Assembly (NCBI GenBank): GCA_963971425.1
Contig: OZ020519.1
Span: 20,171,397 to 20,235,396 of the forward strand
Length of the DNA: 64,000 nt
Direction: 5' to 3'
From: Bryoerythrophyllum caledonicum
Taxonomy: Eukaryota > Streptophyta > Bryopsida > Pottiales > Pottiaceae
In this document: piece by piece, positions 24,001 to 33,583 of the stretch
How positions within the stretch are numbered: the first letter of the stretch is position 1
Layout of the letters: the number at the start of each line of letters is the position of its first letter
The notes under the pieces: model-generated
Databases searched by the model: none
What the model saw: only the letters and a program-made list of their open reading frames with translations
What the model was told of the DNA's origin: nothing
Made by a program: the position numbers and the translations under genes

Positions 24001-27000
24001 GTGCAGAACGACTTCAAGCCACTCTATAAAATGCGCGCTGAAGACCTTGACTACCTCGCGGAGTTAGTGCTCGCGAAGAAGGTCTGTGTGAAGTCCTCCA
24101 AAGCGGCAAACCAAGGTACTATGAAAGGGCAGGCCGAGACACTCGAAAACGCGGCGAACAGGGAGAAGAGAATCCGGGCTATGAAGAATGAACTCATGTT
24201 AAATTACAAGTTGCACCTGCTTCCCTCGAAGGCTGCTGACTTTGTCCCTTACACGAAGGATCAGTGGGACACCTTTGCGGCAGAGTGGGATATTGGACGG
24301 GTTCAGCTCGAGTCATGGGTGGACGCCGCTAATCACTCTGCCAAGGGTAAAGCTTGGCTTGAGGGTCGACTAAAGGCGATCAACAAGGACATCGACCCCA
24401 CCCCTGAGGTCCTTGTGTCCATTTGGAGTCAACACATCGTTGAAGATGCTGCCGAGGCCACACCCATGGATGACATGTCCCTGTTCGATTTCAAATATAC
24501 CTGCAGGATTATGCCAGAGAGAGGGGGCGAGATCGCCGAAGTACTTATCATGCCGGACATTCAGGAGTGGCGTAACGTCAATGACCCTCACTTTTACTTC
24601 TTTTTCCTCTATCGCGTGAAAGACGACATATGCCGTGCACAGGTCCTGGATGCGTTGGACTTCAAAACCATTTTCGACCATCTGGAAGTGGACACGAAGG
24701 ACGGGAGGACGAGAGTCAGATCACCGTCCGTCCTTATCACCGATGTCGCGGGATTCGTTGAATTGAAGAGGTACATCAATCTTCGACAGAGAGAGTCCAG
24801 GGGCAAGGTGAAATTATGGGCGACGCATGTTGTCTACTACTTCCCCCACCCAGGTGATTGGTTTCCGACCCCAGTAATCGGGGTCGAGGAGGCAGTGTAT
24901 TGTGTATTCCTATATGAATACGACTCCAGCGAGACGCCAGCTCAGTCATTCAAGAGGCTCTACAAAGTCCACGCTGACAAAATGTAGGCCTTCTATTCAG
25001 CTGCTCAACATCTAGAAACCATCCAGCGTTGGAAGCAAACCGGTGTCCCACAGCTCAGGATCTCGGTCCTTGATTTGCTGTTCACGGGGTTCATTAGAGA
25101 GGATATGGTGGTCGTCAATGTCCATGGTGGACCACATTTCACATACCTCGGATTGGTAAGCAGAACATCCTTCCCAAGCACTTCAACGTCATAGATTTTT
25201 GGTCCGTCTTCTGGTATATGTTTTGGATGTTGCCTTACACAGGCTTTATCTTGGAGACTCACGACGCCCGGGTCCTCGAGATTGTGAGCAGCGAAGATGC
25301 CAAACTCAAGGCACAATCCTGCGCTGAAGAAATATTCAAGTACCACTTGAATCTCTTAGCCGACGTACCTGACGTACCCGACGCCGCTGCAGAGGAGTCA
25401 GAGGAGACTGCCATCACTGGGTCAACCCCAGACGCTGGTGTTCTAACACGGGCAATGTCGAGGATGAACTACAGCGGCGAGGTATAACAGCTAATAAAAC
25501 TACATGACCCGGAGATCTCCGGTTGTTCATACGTTTAGGATGCCTTGCATATATTAGGGCTCATATTTCTCATCGCCCTGCTCAGATATAGTTCACCCGG
25601 TACACATGGACCACTTTAAACCGGAGATCTCCGGGTGTATTATACCGTTCTCATTTCAATTGCATCCTAATGTTCTTCGCACTGACTTCGTCAATGTGAC
25701 GCAGACGCCTGATGCCACGATGATTGAAGTTGATGTGCGGTATCAACCGAGTTCATCAGCTGCACCCAACATTGGACTCCAGTCCTTGGCCATTGCCGCG
25801 CAGATCGTCGGAACGGGCACCCCATCCCCGCCCATACAGGTAGACGTTGATGAACCACCGTTTCCTATCAGGCAAGCCTCGCCTAGTTCGAGAAGCAACT
25901 CTACTCCGGCCGCTAGACTCGGTACTCCTGAAAACGAAACCAGTTGGCATTCCGGCATGCCACGTTCTCCTTCGCCTGGTCGGGACGATGACACGGCAAT
26001 GTCCGATCGCCTGGACTTTGACGATTTCCAAAGAGCACCCGGAGATATCCCGTTGGCCGACTTTTCGAGGACGCGTCCATTAGTGGAGGTTGTGTGCAAG
26101 AGTGCTCAAGACTTGACGTTGCGTGACACCGATCAAACGATGGATGAGGCGTCGGCGCAGTACACATTGCGTGAATTACATGCTATGAGCCCTCTACGCA
26201 GCCCTCCGCGGAGCCACAGGCAGCTGGCTCAAAAAGAGAAGAAAAAAGCAATCGCGAAGAATCCTACGGCGAAAGCTCCTCCACCTCCACCTACAATTCG
26301 GACAAGGGCCCAAAAAGATAAGGTGAATAGTTACTTGTCCATGAAACCTTCTTCATTGTTCTAAGGACAGTTCACTCGATGCTGACCTTATTCTTACCAC
26401 TTCGTTACTGGTATTCAGGGGTCCGCAGAATCAACACAGTCGAAGGATGTCAGTGACAGGAACCCCGCACAGACTGCTCAAGTTTCTGGTGTAGCTCAGA
26501 CTTCTAGGGATACTCCACCTACTGTCCCAGGTGCCTAATATGTACATTCATACTTATGTGCCATCATCTATATTGTGCTCATTTTTCCACCCAGCAATTC
26601 TGGATTGTGAGTGCAGAACACTTCTATATGTATAATTGAAATTTCACTTTGCTGAACAACTTCCCTATCTCAGTCTACGTACTCGTATTTTGGGTTCAGG
26701 TTCGACGAAGCCTACTACGATCGTCCGAGAGCCTCCAACCGAGAATCAGGTAACATCCAATCGGGTTTATCATGTCGTGTTTGACTTAAATGGAGTTATT
26801 GTGCACAGGGGGGAATTCAAACAGGGACAACCGAGAGACATCAAAGTAAGGCCTGGTTCCACTGAACTCCTGAACTTCGTGGGAAAGAAGGCTACTGTCT
26901 CATTCTGGAGCAGTGTGTTGGAAAAGAATATTGTGGATATTATCAAGGAGTTGCGCAAGAGAGGTGCTGTCATTCCGGAAGGCGTCACAATCCTGACGCA

Positions 27001-27373
27001 GGCCCATTGCACAAAAACATCATATACGCTCCCATCCTATCCATCGAAGCCAATTTTCCTTAAGGACCTGACAATTTATAACGCTAAGGCGTGCCCCAGG
27101 TCTCCCAAGGATGTCTTGCTTGTGGACGATACTCCACTAAAGAACGTCCTTAACGATTCATTCAGCGCAGTTCATCCGCCATCATGGACTGGGAATTCGA
27201 AAGATACCTGGGTGTCCACCATTTTTCTCCCATGGCTCTCCGGACTGCTAGCGTCGAATGAGGATGTTCCCGACTTTGTTAGACGTCATCCATTGATGTT
27301 TGCCAGTGATCCAGTAGACAAAAATTCCAAAGAGGCCCGGTCTGTGGTGAAGGGCATAATTTCGGCTCCTTAG
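21026..27373 (+). CDS. Seven-exon ParB-like / NIF-like fusion gene of element A
   Basis: Proposed exons: 21026-21075, 22348-23674, 23797-25155, 25243-25481, 25705-26322, 26419-26530 and 26700-27373. All introns are GT-AG and most junction phases agree (2, 0, 0, ?, 0, 0, 1). The product would be about 1,460 residues. Exon 1 (MATGAGTSSETSWKGD) is kept with the same 50-base length and donor in element B (61011-61060). Exon 2 has a Lys/Ser linker and a ParB-like segment YFYIIGGQHTVEAHKIL (about residues 360-376). Exon 3 is a long unrecognised domain ending VVNVHGGPHFTYLGL. The last exon is an NIF/FCP1-type HAD domain. Two defects: a TAG at 24985-24987 in exon 3, after which the frame stays open, and a one-base phase mismatch at the 25155/25243 junction. 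This copy is therefore probably inactive, or my model is slightly wrong. Confidence 0.55.
21651..22114. repeat. Six-palindrome cluster in the first large intron
   Basis: Exact CCGGAGATCTCCGG at 21651, 21865, 21954 and 22101. CCGAAGATCTCCGG at 21702 and 21779. All lie within the proposed intron 21076-22347. Confidence 0.85.
22348..23674 (+). other. Exon 2: ParB-like GGQH domain
   Basis: 442 codons starting (R)DSWTTTLPTESRPGKLG. First part: an unrecognised globular region with FWLPEFVYRGIHNVGYVYK and a domain resembling nothing I can name. Middle: a low-complexity, basic linker (GRKRKTTVKTSTPGSSSR, KGKKAKAD) that may be a nuclear localisation signal. Last part: LVYRGIQKERLEGIINAVR, then EIHIRVLP, and GGQHTVEAHK, the order seen in ParB/Srx-like proteins (a substrate-loop Gly-Gly-x-His in place of the usual GxRR or GNHR). 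ParB-like folds bind or cut DNA or use NTPs; which applies here is unknown. Confidence 0.5.
23675..23796. other. Intron 2 of the rightward gene with decayed palindrome
   Basis: 122 bases, donor GTAAGC, acceptor TTGCAG, phase 0. It contains CCGGAGATCTCCAG at 23751-23764, one base from the consensus. Confidence 0.6.
25482..25704. other. Intron with two exact palindromes
   Basis: Donor GTATAA, acceptor GCAG, phase 0. CCGGAGATCTCCGG at 25509-25522 and 25621-25634. As elsewhere in the element, the palindrome sits in non-coding sequence between coding exons. Confidence 0.6.
26700..27373 (+). other. Last exon: NIF/FCP1-like HAD domain with DLNG motif
   Basis: Frame continuity with 26419-26530 (phase 1, Gly split across the junction) supports fusion. 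HAD motif I is FDLNGVIV: the nucleophile Asp is present, but the usual second Asp of DxDx(T/V) is Asn. Motif II region is ATVSFWSS and motif III is VLLVDDTPLKN. In FCP1/SCP phosphatases the second Asp is the acid/base, so activity may be altered or lost. 'DLNGV' or 'DVNGL' variants occur in plant proteins annotated as FCP1-homology; that is from memory. The exon ends at TAG 27371-27373. Confidence 0.65.
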
Positions 27374-27621
27374 AACAATGAATTATATTGGTTATTTTAA
27401 ACTCTATGCTTTGTAAATGTTACGTCAAGGATGTCTGTGGGATTTCGACCATTCAATTTTGAAGATAAATGTTGTTGTCAGTAACGTTATTTGTTGAGGT
27501 CCTTCTTTTTATTTGTTATTGTTAGTGTCTCGCCCCCAAGCTTCACCTTCCAATATCTGTGATCACTTCTGAGTATTCTCCTCACCATTTCGTCTGCCGA
27601 ACGTTGGTCTGGGAGGGTCAC

Positions 27622-27635
27622 CCGGAGATCTCCGG
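27622..27635. repeat. 14-bp palindrome 3' of the NIF-like exon
   Basis: Exact CCGGAGATCTCCGG between the NIF-like exon and the small terminal ORF. Confidence 0.85.
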
Positions 27636-27704
27636 TCGAATTCGTGTCACTTGAACTCCTCCTACCATATTTTCTCCTCATTCCAGTGCTCTATTTCTAA
27701 TTCG

Positions 27705-28181
27705 ATGGTCTTGCCTTCTTATTTGCAGGTCATAATCATATCACTCCGCGGTCCTCTCTGCTCGGACGAGGTCCTTGACTCGGCCAAATCCCGCTCCACG
27801 CAGCTGCCTTCCTTTGATGACACGGCAGATGTTATTCGAATACTACTGCGGTATTTCAATGTCGGGATCTGGTCTCCTATGCGTCCAGATAGGCTCATGG
27901 AGGCGGCCCAATTGTTATTGCCCCCAGACATCTTATCAGATATTCTTTTTTGCTATGCCAGCAAACAGACTCGAAGGCCCACTTATGTTAGGTTTCTCCA
28001 CATCTTCAAGAAGGCTTCATTTAATCCTCGAACAAGGCATTATTTGTGGCCCAAATGTGTTGTTGTTGCAGATCTAGATCCATTCAAGAATCCTAGAAAG
28101 GCTATAGTTCATTATCTAACTTATGGGAGACACCATACTGGACGGGTAGAGGGCATCTATAAAGCACTTAAATTAGAATAG
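27705..28181 (+). CDS. Small terminal ORF of element A, unknown function
   Basis: 159 codons from ATG 27705. Alternatively an exon starting at 27730 after the acceptor-like TTATTTGCAG, which would make it the last exon of an upstream transcript. The text VLDSAKSRSTQLPSFDDTADVIRILLRYFNVGIW and the C-terminus RKAIVHYLTYGRHHTGRVEGIYKALKLE look like a folded helical domain, not random sequence. The start of this pattern (order, then 'DDTADVIRILL...Y') faintly resembles BTB-like helical repeats, but I would not assign it. It lies 525 bases inside the right end. Confidence 0.4.
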   Translation: MVLPSYLQVIIISLRGPLCSDEVLDSAKSRSTQLPSFDDTADVIRILLRYFNVGIWSPMRPDRLMEAAQLLLPPDILSDILFCYASKQTRRPTYVRFLHIFKKASFNPRTRHYLWPKCVVVADLDPFKNPRKAIVHYLTYGRHHTGRVEGIYKALKLE

Positions 28182-28297
28182 TTGAATCGATTTTCCATAG
28201 ATTACACGCGCCTCTTAGCAACGGCCACCCCTCATTTATTGTATGACACTTTTTTATAATGAAACAGTTTAGTATTGGACTCTTACTCTCATTTCAT

Positions 28298-28483
28298 CCG
28301 GAGATATCCGGTTGCATGTTCTATTAATTGCGAGTATTTTCTATCCATAGCTCTGTCCCAGTTTTCCCTACCACATTTTTCCTAACCACACATTTGTGAT
28401 GTACAGTATGTCCATCAATTTCTGTTCTCAGGACTCGGTTCTTCTTCTGAATTCCACCTTGATATTTACCCGGAGATATCCGG
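28298..28483. repeat. Right subterminal motif pair with GATATC core variant
   Basis: CCGGAGATATCCGG at 28298-28311 and 28470-28483, 224-410 bases from the right end. This is the same variant as at the left end. Confidence 0.75.
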
Positions 28484-28659
28484 CTGCATGCTGCAGACTC
28501 ACGTATTGTCTAGCCATTTCAAATTTGGTCGCTCTAGCCATTTCTTCCTTCATAAGTGTCATTGGTGATGCATTTAATGCTTGAATAGTACTCTAAACTC
28601 CTCGACTTTTATGCTTCACTATCTCTTATGAGGCACATCTCCGGATCTTTCTTTTAGTC

Positions 28660-28711
28660 CTTAGTCCAGAATTCACCTCATAGTCCAGAAATAGTTAAAT
28701 ATGGCATAAGG
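28660..28711 (-). repeat. Right terminal inverted repeat and AAGG duplication
   Basis: 28682-28707 is the exact reverse complement of 9703-9728, followed by AAGG (28708-28711). Just inside, AGTCCAGAA occurs once more (about 28662-28670), echoing the doubled half-site at the left end. Confidence 0.85.
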
Positions 28712-30389
28712 ATGGTGAGGAGAAAAGAAAAAGAATGAGGCCTAAAAAGCCATAAAAAAATAAGTAAAAAGGGTCCTAAAGAAGTGGGAAAAAACCCTCA
28801 CCATCACTTGGTAAATTAGTCCTAACCCCAAGCAAGGGAAATTCAATTTAGGTAGAGTAGTTAGATTTAACATCCTTGAGTTAGTGAAAATAGCTCACTT
28901 ATTGGTGATCATGCACATACCATGTGGCGTAAGTTAAAGTAGGAGATTTAGATATTCCTTGGTTAGTGGGACACCCACTTTTGTTAATGCAAGGGTGGCA
29001 CGGAGTTAAGTAGTCATAGATTAATGGGTTTTTTTATTGAAGAAGGTCATTAATGGAAGAAAGCAAAGGCGGCGGGGAACACCCTTGGGAACGCAAGGGG
29101 AGCAAAGGAGCTTGGAGGTTACCCCCTGAAGACTCTCATTCTTTCGTGTGTGACTGAAGGATAGCGAAAGAGTTTTTTGGGGGAGAAGGAGGAAAAACCG
29201 AGAGAATAGACTGCGGGACTAGAAGAGAGAGCCGGAAGCCCCGGCCACGAGAGGAGTGAATTAGGTCACAGAGCGAAGAAGAACACAAGCAACAGGAGCT
29301 CACGAGGGCGAAGAAGAACACAAGCAACAGGAGCTCACGAGGGCGAAGAAGAACATGATCAGCAGGAGCTCACGAGGGCGAAGAAGAACACGATCAGCAG
29401 GAGTCACGAGGGCGAAGAAGAATACGATCAGCAGGAGCTCACGAGGGCGAAGAAGAACACGATCAGCAGGAGTCACGAGGGCGAAGAAGAATACGATCAG
29501 TAGGAGCTCACGAGGGCGAAGAAGAACACGATCAACAAGAGCTCACGAGGGCGAAGAAGAACACGATCAGCAGGAGCTCACGAGGGCGAAGACGAACACG
29601 ATCAGCACGAGTCACGAGGGCAAAGAAGAACACGATTAGCATGAGCTCACGAGGGCGAAGAAGAACACGATCAGTAGGAGTCACGAGGGCGAAGAAGAAC
29701 AAGATCAGAAGCAACGCGACAAGGGCAGAGGGTGAATTGGAAGAATCAAGGAGCCTCTCTCCTTCCCTCAGATTAGCTTCTCATTTTTCGTGCGTGTAAT
29801 TGAAGGAACCCTAATTTCGTTATCTACAAGTGTCGCACGGAAGTGCTGCTTGATTTTCACTAGAATTAGGGTTTCAACATCAATCTAAGGAAGCAAACCG
29901 GTTTTTAAGGCCTACAAGAAGTTGACGCAGCTGTAAGTAAATATATGGTAAGGTGTTGTAGGAAATTTCTTGTGTGAAGGTGCATGGTGTGCATGTGATG
30001 TATGGTGCTTGGCTTGAATAAACGTATAAGTTGAATGATGCACTGCTGGTCGCTGGTGTGAGTCCAAGGGTAATTCAAAAGGGCAATTGAACATTGCCAT
30101 TGCGTTAAGCACAAGAAAATAATGATACAAGAAAACAACCATAAAAAACGGAATTATAACCAACGAGATAATAAGAATATAAATTTTGGATTGAACCAAG
30201 AAGCCTGTCTGTTGTCCGCTGCTGTCAGGGTCACGCCTAAACCTGGAATTGGTCATTAAGGGTCTATTCAAGTTTGTGAGGCTGAGTTGAACCCATATAA
30301 GCTTTAAAATGTTGGAAACGGGGTCCTAGGGAAAAACTTATGCTCGTTTGAAGGTTGGGTCCAAGTTAAGGCTGGATTCAATCACCACA
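28708..30389 (+). repeat. R repeat copy 1, right fragment
   Basis: Resumes the R repeat after element A. Matches 36733-38889 in order: the 'ccatcacttggtaaattagtcc' block, a tandem array, a 3' block containing 'ggaaccctaa' and 'gcggaagtgctgc', and a shared end near TCACCACA. It carries no supported gene. The repeat could be a solo LTR or a non-autonomous element. Confidence 0.65.
29282..29710 (+). repeat. Minisatellite, 34/35-bp unit (CACGAGGGCGAAGAAGAACA)
   Basis: About 12 units of roughly 34-35 bases, alternating between GAGCTCACGAGG and GAGTCACGAGG forms, with AACACGATCAGCAG linkers. All frames on both strands give only repetitive peptides. Confidence 0.9.
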
Positions 30390-30560
30390 TCACTAATCAG
30401 CAACAAAGAGCCCAAAGTAACCACAATATGGATCACCATGCTTGTATGGGGTATGTATGAATGGTTTGAATGATGTTTGCACAAGGGGTTGTATCCCACA
30501 TTAGGGTCTTGTGTTCAAGATAAGCCACCCATTAGGGGGCGGTTTATTTGGCTCACAGCA
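30390..30560. other. Short non-coding junction
   Basis: AT-rich joining sequence between the R repeat and the next retroelement fragment. Nothing recognised. Confidence 0.3.
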
Positions 30561-30576
30561 AGCTCGGACAATGCTG

Positions 30577-30830
30577 CTAGACGACCTCCACGTCAAAGTG
30601 AACCTCTTCACCATTGATTAAAAATTCGTCTTGTGCGCCTCGCTTGGAGCCCAACATGAAAGCCAGCACTCGCGGTAGATCCGCCTCCGGCCATTGTTGC
30701 TCAATGAATTGCAGGAGACCTGCCTTCTCCAAATTTTTGCGGTTGCCTTCATACACCTTCCTTGGCAACTCCCTGAGCGGAGAAGGTTCGATCTCGAAAT
30801 CCTTCTTTGTCTTCCGTTTCTAGCTCATCT
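30577..30830 (-). pseudogene. Retroelement N-terminal fragment
   Basis: The minus-strand frame reads from ATG 30828 with a TAG two codons later, then KRKTKKDFEIEPSPLRELPRK..., ending LINGEEVHFDVEVV at 30577. It looks like the start of a gag-like plant transposon protein, truncated by the R repeat side. No further domain. Confidence 0.35.
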
Positions 30831-32334
30831 TGACCTCTGTGTCTACTGTTCTCTTACAACCAACGCCACTCTGCGAATTCAGATTCACCATTTTGCACCT
30901 GTTTCCAACAACAAAGCAAAGTTCTTCTCCTTGCAGTGGCTACTTCGTTTTCGCAATCTTCTTCACGTAACAATCACTCTTAAGACATGCGCTATACTCT
31001 TAAATTTTTCCTTCATCTGTGCACACTTATGTCTTAAGATCAACATGCAAGGTGGTTACAACGGTTATGCCGTTTTTTGATTTTCCTTAACAAACTCTTC
31101 TGATTTTACTCTCATAGATAGTTATCTACTCTCAGTAAATTCTGTTTCTTTAATCTCACACCTTAGCAAGGAAGATCAGTTGAATTCTCTTGTCTTAAGC
31201 AACCTCATTCACAACGAAATGAGATAAAAAATTCTTTGTTCTTTGTGATCTTAACATTCAAAACAACTTGAACGATGGACTTACCACCAAAAAGTGTGAC
31301 GAATTCTTCCTTCGCTCTTCGTGACACCTTGCTTCCCGAATACAGAGTCTCACAAAACTCACGACTATGCAACAATTTTCCACAACACACTCCAACTCTC
31401 AACAATGCAAACTGACCTCTCTACAACCACTTCAGCGACTGAACAATGCACTTGTGAATTTCCTCTGATGAGCCATAGCCAAGTTTGGCAGCTCGTTTTC
31501 TTAACGGCTCATCAAGTTTGCCACTTGGTTTTAAGTCCCGCCCCCACTCGTCCTTATCATCACGTTTTTCAAGTCATTGTAATGATCTGTTTGACGTGAT
31601 TTGATAATTATTTTCTTCGAGTGAAGTGCCTACTTTTGTCCCTTCCATGTCACTTTAGCTGATCTTTTGACATGATGGGATTTTTCCACTTTATGACAAG
31701 GTCGCTTCTCACAGATTTCCTATCAACTCAATCATTATCTTTATTTTTTCAACAATTTCCATTTTTCATAATTTGCATCGGCTTACTTCTGACTTAAGGC
31801 ATCCCCTTCTTAAGTTTATTGTTGCCTCACAACTTTATTCCTTAAGATGAACTTCAGGGACAACCCCCTGACTTGCTGTCTTAAGGTCTCTACTCAAGTT
31901 CTTAAGACAACTAGAGTTCTGACGTCTCCTCAAGTGTTTTAAGACAACTTAAGTTCTTAAGACAATTGTGTCTTTAAGAGCACTTAAGTTCTTAAGACAA
32001 CTGTAATGACATCACACTGATGACTTTAATTCTATGACTTAACTTGAGATGACTTCTTAAGCACTGTTCCTTTATGCAAAAAATTGTTTTAGCTCTTAAG
32101 AATTTATTTATTTATTTATTTATTTATTTCAATGAATACCTTATGATAAGGTTTCTCTCAAGAAAGTTTTTATGAATGTTTTTGTGAATGATCATAAATT
32201 AACTATGACTTAAAACACAATATTTTTAACTTTCCCTTTGGTAGTTTATGGTCGTTCCGGACCACTCAAGAACTTTTTCTTAAGATTTTCCTTAAGTAGG
32301 GGTGTAGCCCCTCTCTTTAAAGTGTAACTTGCCC
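30831..32334. repeat. Possible 3' LTR / U3 of the gypsy element, CTTAAG-rich
   Basis: No gene. Follows pol on the minus strand: the pol stop at 32335 is succeeded (reading leftward) by a purine run GAGAGGGGC near 32310, usable as a polypurine tract. The rest is CTTAAG-rich, like the LTRs at 5750 and 42712, but I could not align it to them, so the 3' LTR assignment is tentative. A TTTA microsatellite lies at 32104-32130. Confidence 0.35.
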
Positions 32335-33468
32335 TCAAGTTACATACTTTTTGAGCCTGTAGCCATTATAGCGTGTTGCATGTATAATACCTACAAAATC
32401 TTGTAATTCCACAGAACCATTAGGATAAGATTTAAGTATTTTGTATGGTCCAAAGCATCTCATTTTAAATTTCCTTGGAAATTTCTGTCATAGAGTAAGA
32501 CTAAATCATTTTCTTTTAGAGTTTTTGGTTGTAATTTACTATTATAATAAGTTTTCCTTTGTTTTTCCATAGCTTCCATATTCATATAGGCTTGATCTCT
32601 AATTTCATCTAGGCGTTCTAGATTATCTAATCTTTCTCTTGAAGATTGTTCATCATCTAATCTTTCAGAAATTGCCACGCATAGAGAAGATAATGCCACT
32701 TCCGTCGGGAGCATAACTTCCAATCCATACACTAATTGGAAAGGGGTTGCTTTAGTTGTAGTTTCTATTGTACATCTATATGCCCATAATGCATTATTCA
32801 ACTCATAATCCCAATTAGATGCATTGCCTTGTAAAGTCATAGTGATGATCTTGCAAAGAATACCATTAGACTTCTCAGTTTGTCCATTAGCTCTAGGATG
32901 ATAGGGTGACGACTTGCGGTGCTTAATAAAATACTTTTGCAACATTTTTTCAATAGTGTCATTGATGAACATTGAAATGAGTCCCTCTATCACTTACAAT
33001 TTCTTTTAGACATCCAAATCTAGTGATGATATGTACATAGATGAATTTTGCATCATCATTTCTAGTGGCAAGGGCCTCTACCCGCTTAGTCACATATTCT
33101 GTTGCAACCAAGATATAACGTTTTTGACCCTCACGACTAGGTGGTTTAATGGGACCTACAAAGTCAATGCCCCATTTTTCAAAAGGAATTTGTGCTAAAA
33201 TTGGTGTTAATGGCATAGCCTTAGTGGCCGTCGGTTTACTGACTCGCTAACAAGGATCACATCTCTTAATATAATTAGTGGCATCGGCAAAAAGTGTGGG
33301 CCACCAATAGCCTGCTCGCAATGTTTTTTGAGCAGTAGCCCAACCCGCAAAATGCCCTCCACAGACATCATCACGACATCCTACTAAAATCATTGACACT
33401 TCGCTAGGGTTTACACATCGTTGAAGTACATCATCTTTACCTTGCTTATAGAGAACACCACTAATCAT
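32335..33468 (-). pseudogene. Ty3/gypsy integrase (decayed)
   Basis: Order on the minus strand: an H2C2-type zinc-binding part (GHFAGWATAQKTLRAGYWW ... CDPC), then a TAG where CDPCQR is usual (a Gln codon lost), KWGIDFVGP (first Asp), IVSDRGTHF (second Asp), SPYHPRANGQTEKSNG (Glu), and a C-terminal GPYKILKSYPNGSVELQD ... ATRYNGYRLKKYV tail ending in TGA 32335-32337. Frameshifts occur near 32970 and 32465. All three catalytic residues are still visible, but the frame is broken. Confidence 0.85.
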
Positions 33469-33583
33469 AGTGTATGATAAAGATTGATGGACTAGTTTAA
33501 TTTAATCTTTGCTAGTGTATTCAATAGGAAAAGTAGCCTTAGTTAAATAGTAGATGATGTCGGCATATTCTTTTGGAATTACA

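Larger units (their letters stand above)
9703..28707. mobile_element. Element A: 19,005-bp multi-gene DNA transposon
   Basis: Bounded by 26-bp perfect terminal inverted repeats (9703-9728 and 28682-28707, beginning ATGCCATATTTAACTATTTC) and a 4-bp AAGG duplication, inserted in an R repeat whose uninterrupted copy lies at 36369-38889. It holds a leftward acidic-protein gene (10225-10662), a leftward DUF7869-like putative transposase (11648-15104), a rightward seven-exon ParB-like/NIF-like gene (21026-27373), a small terminal ORF (27705-28181), a telomere-like tract, purine-rich repeats and at least 16 exact copies of CCGGAGATCTCCGG. A CACTA-like element is nested at 16360-17423. Four-base duplications are known in Sola, Chapaev, piggyBac and Kolobok families (the last two use TTAA). 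I cannot place this element in any of them. Confidence 0.85.

Noticed and set aside
29282-29710. CRISPR array
   Set aside because: Units are contiguous tandem repeats without unique spacers, and the genome is eukaryotic.
29355-29714. ORFs in the 29.3-29.7 kb array
   Set aside because: Same reason: repetitive peptides from a minisatellite, with no start context or conservation in the other R repeat.
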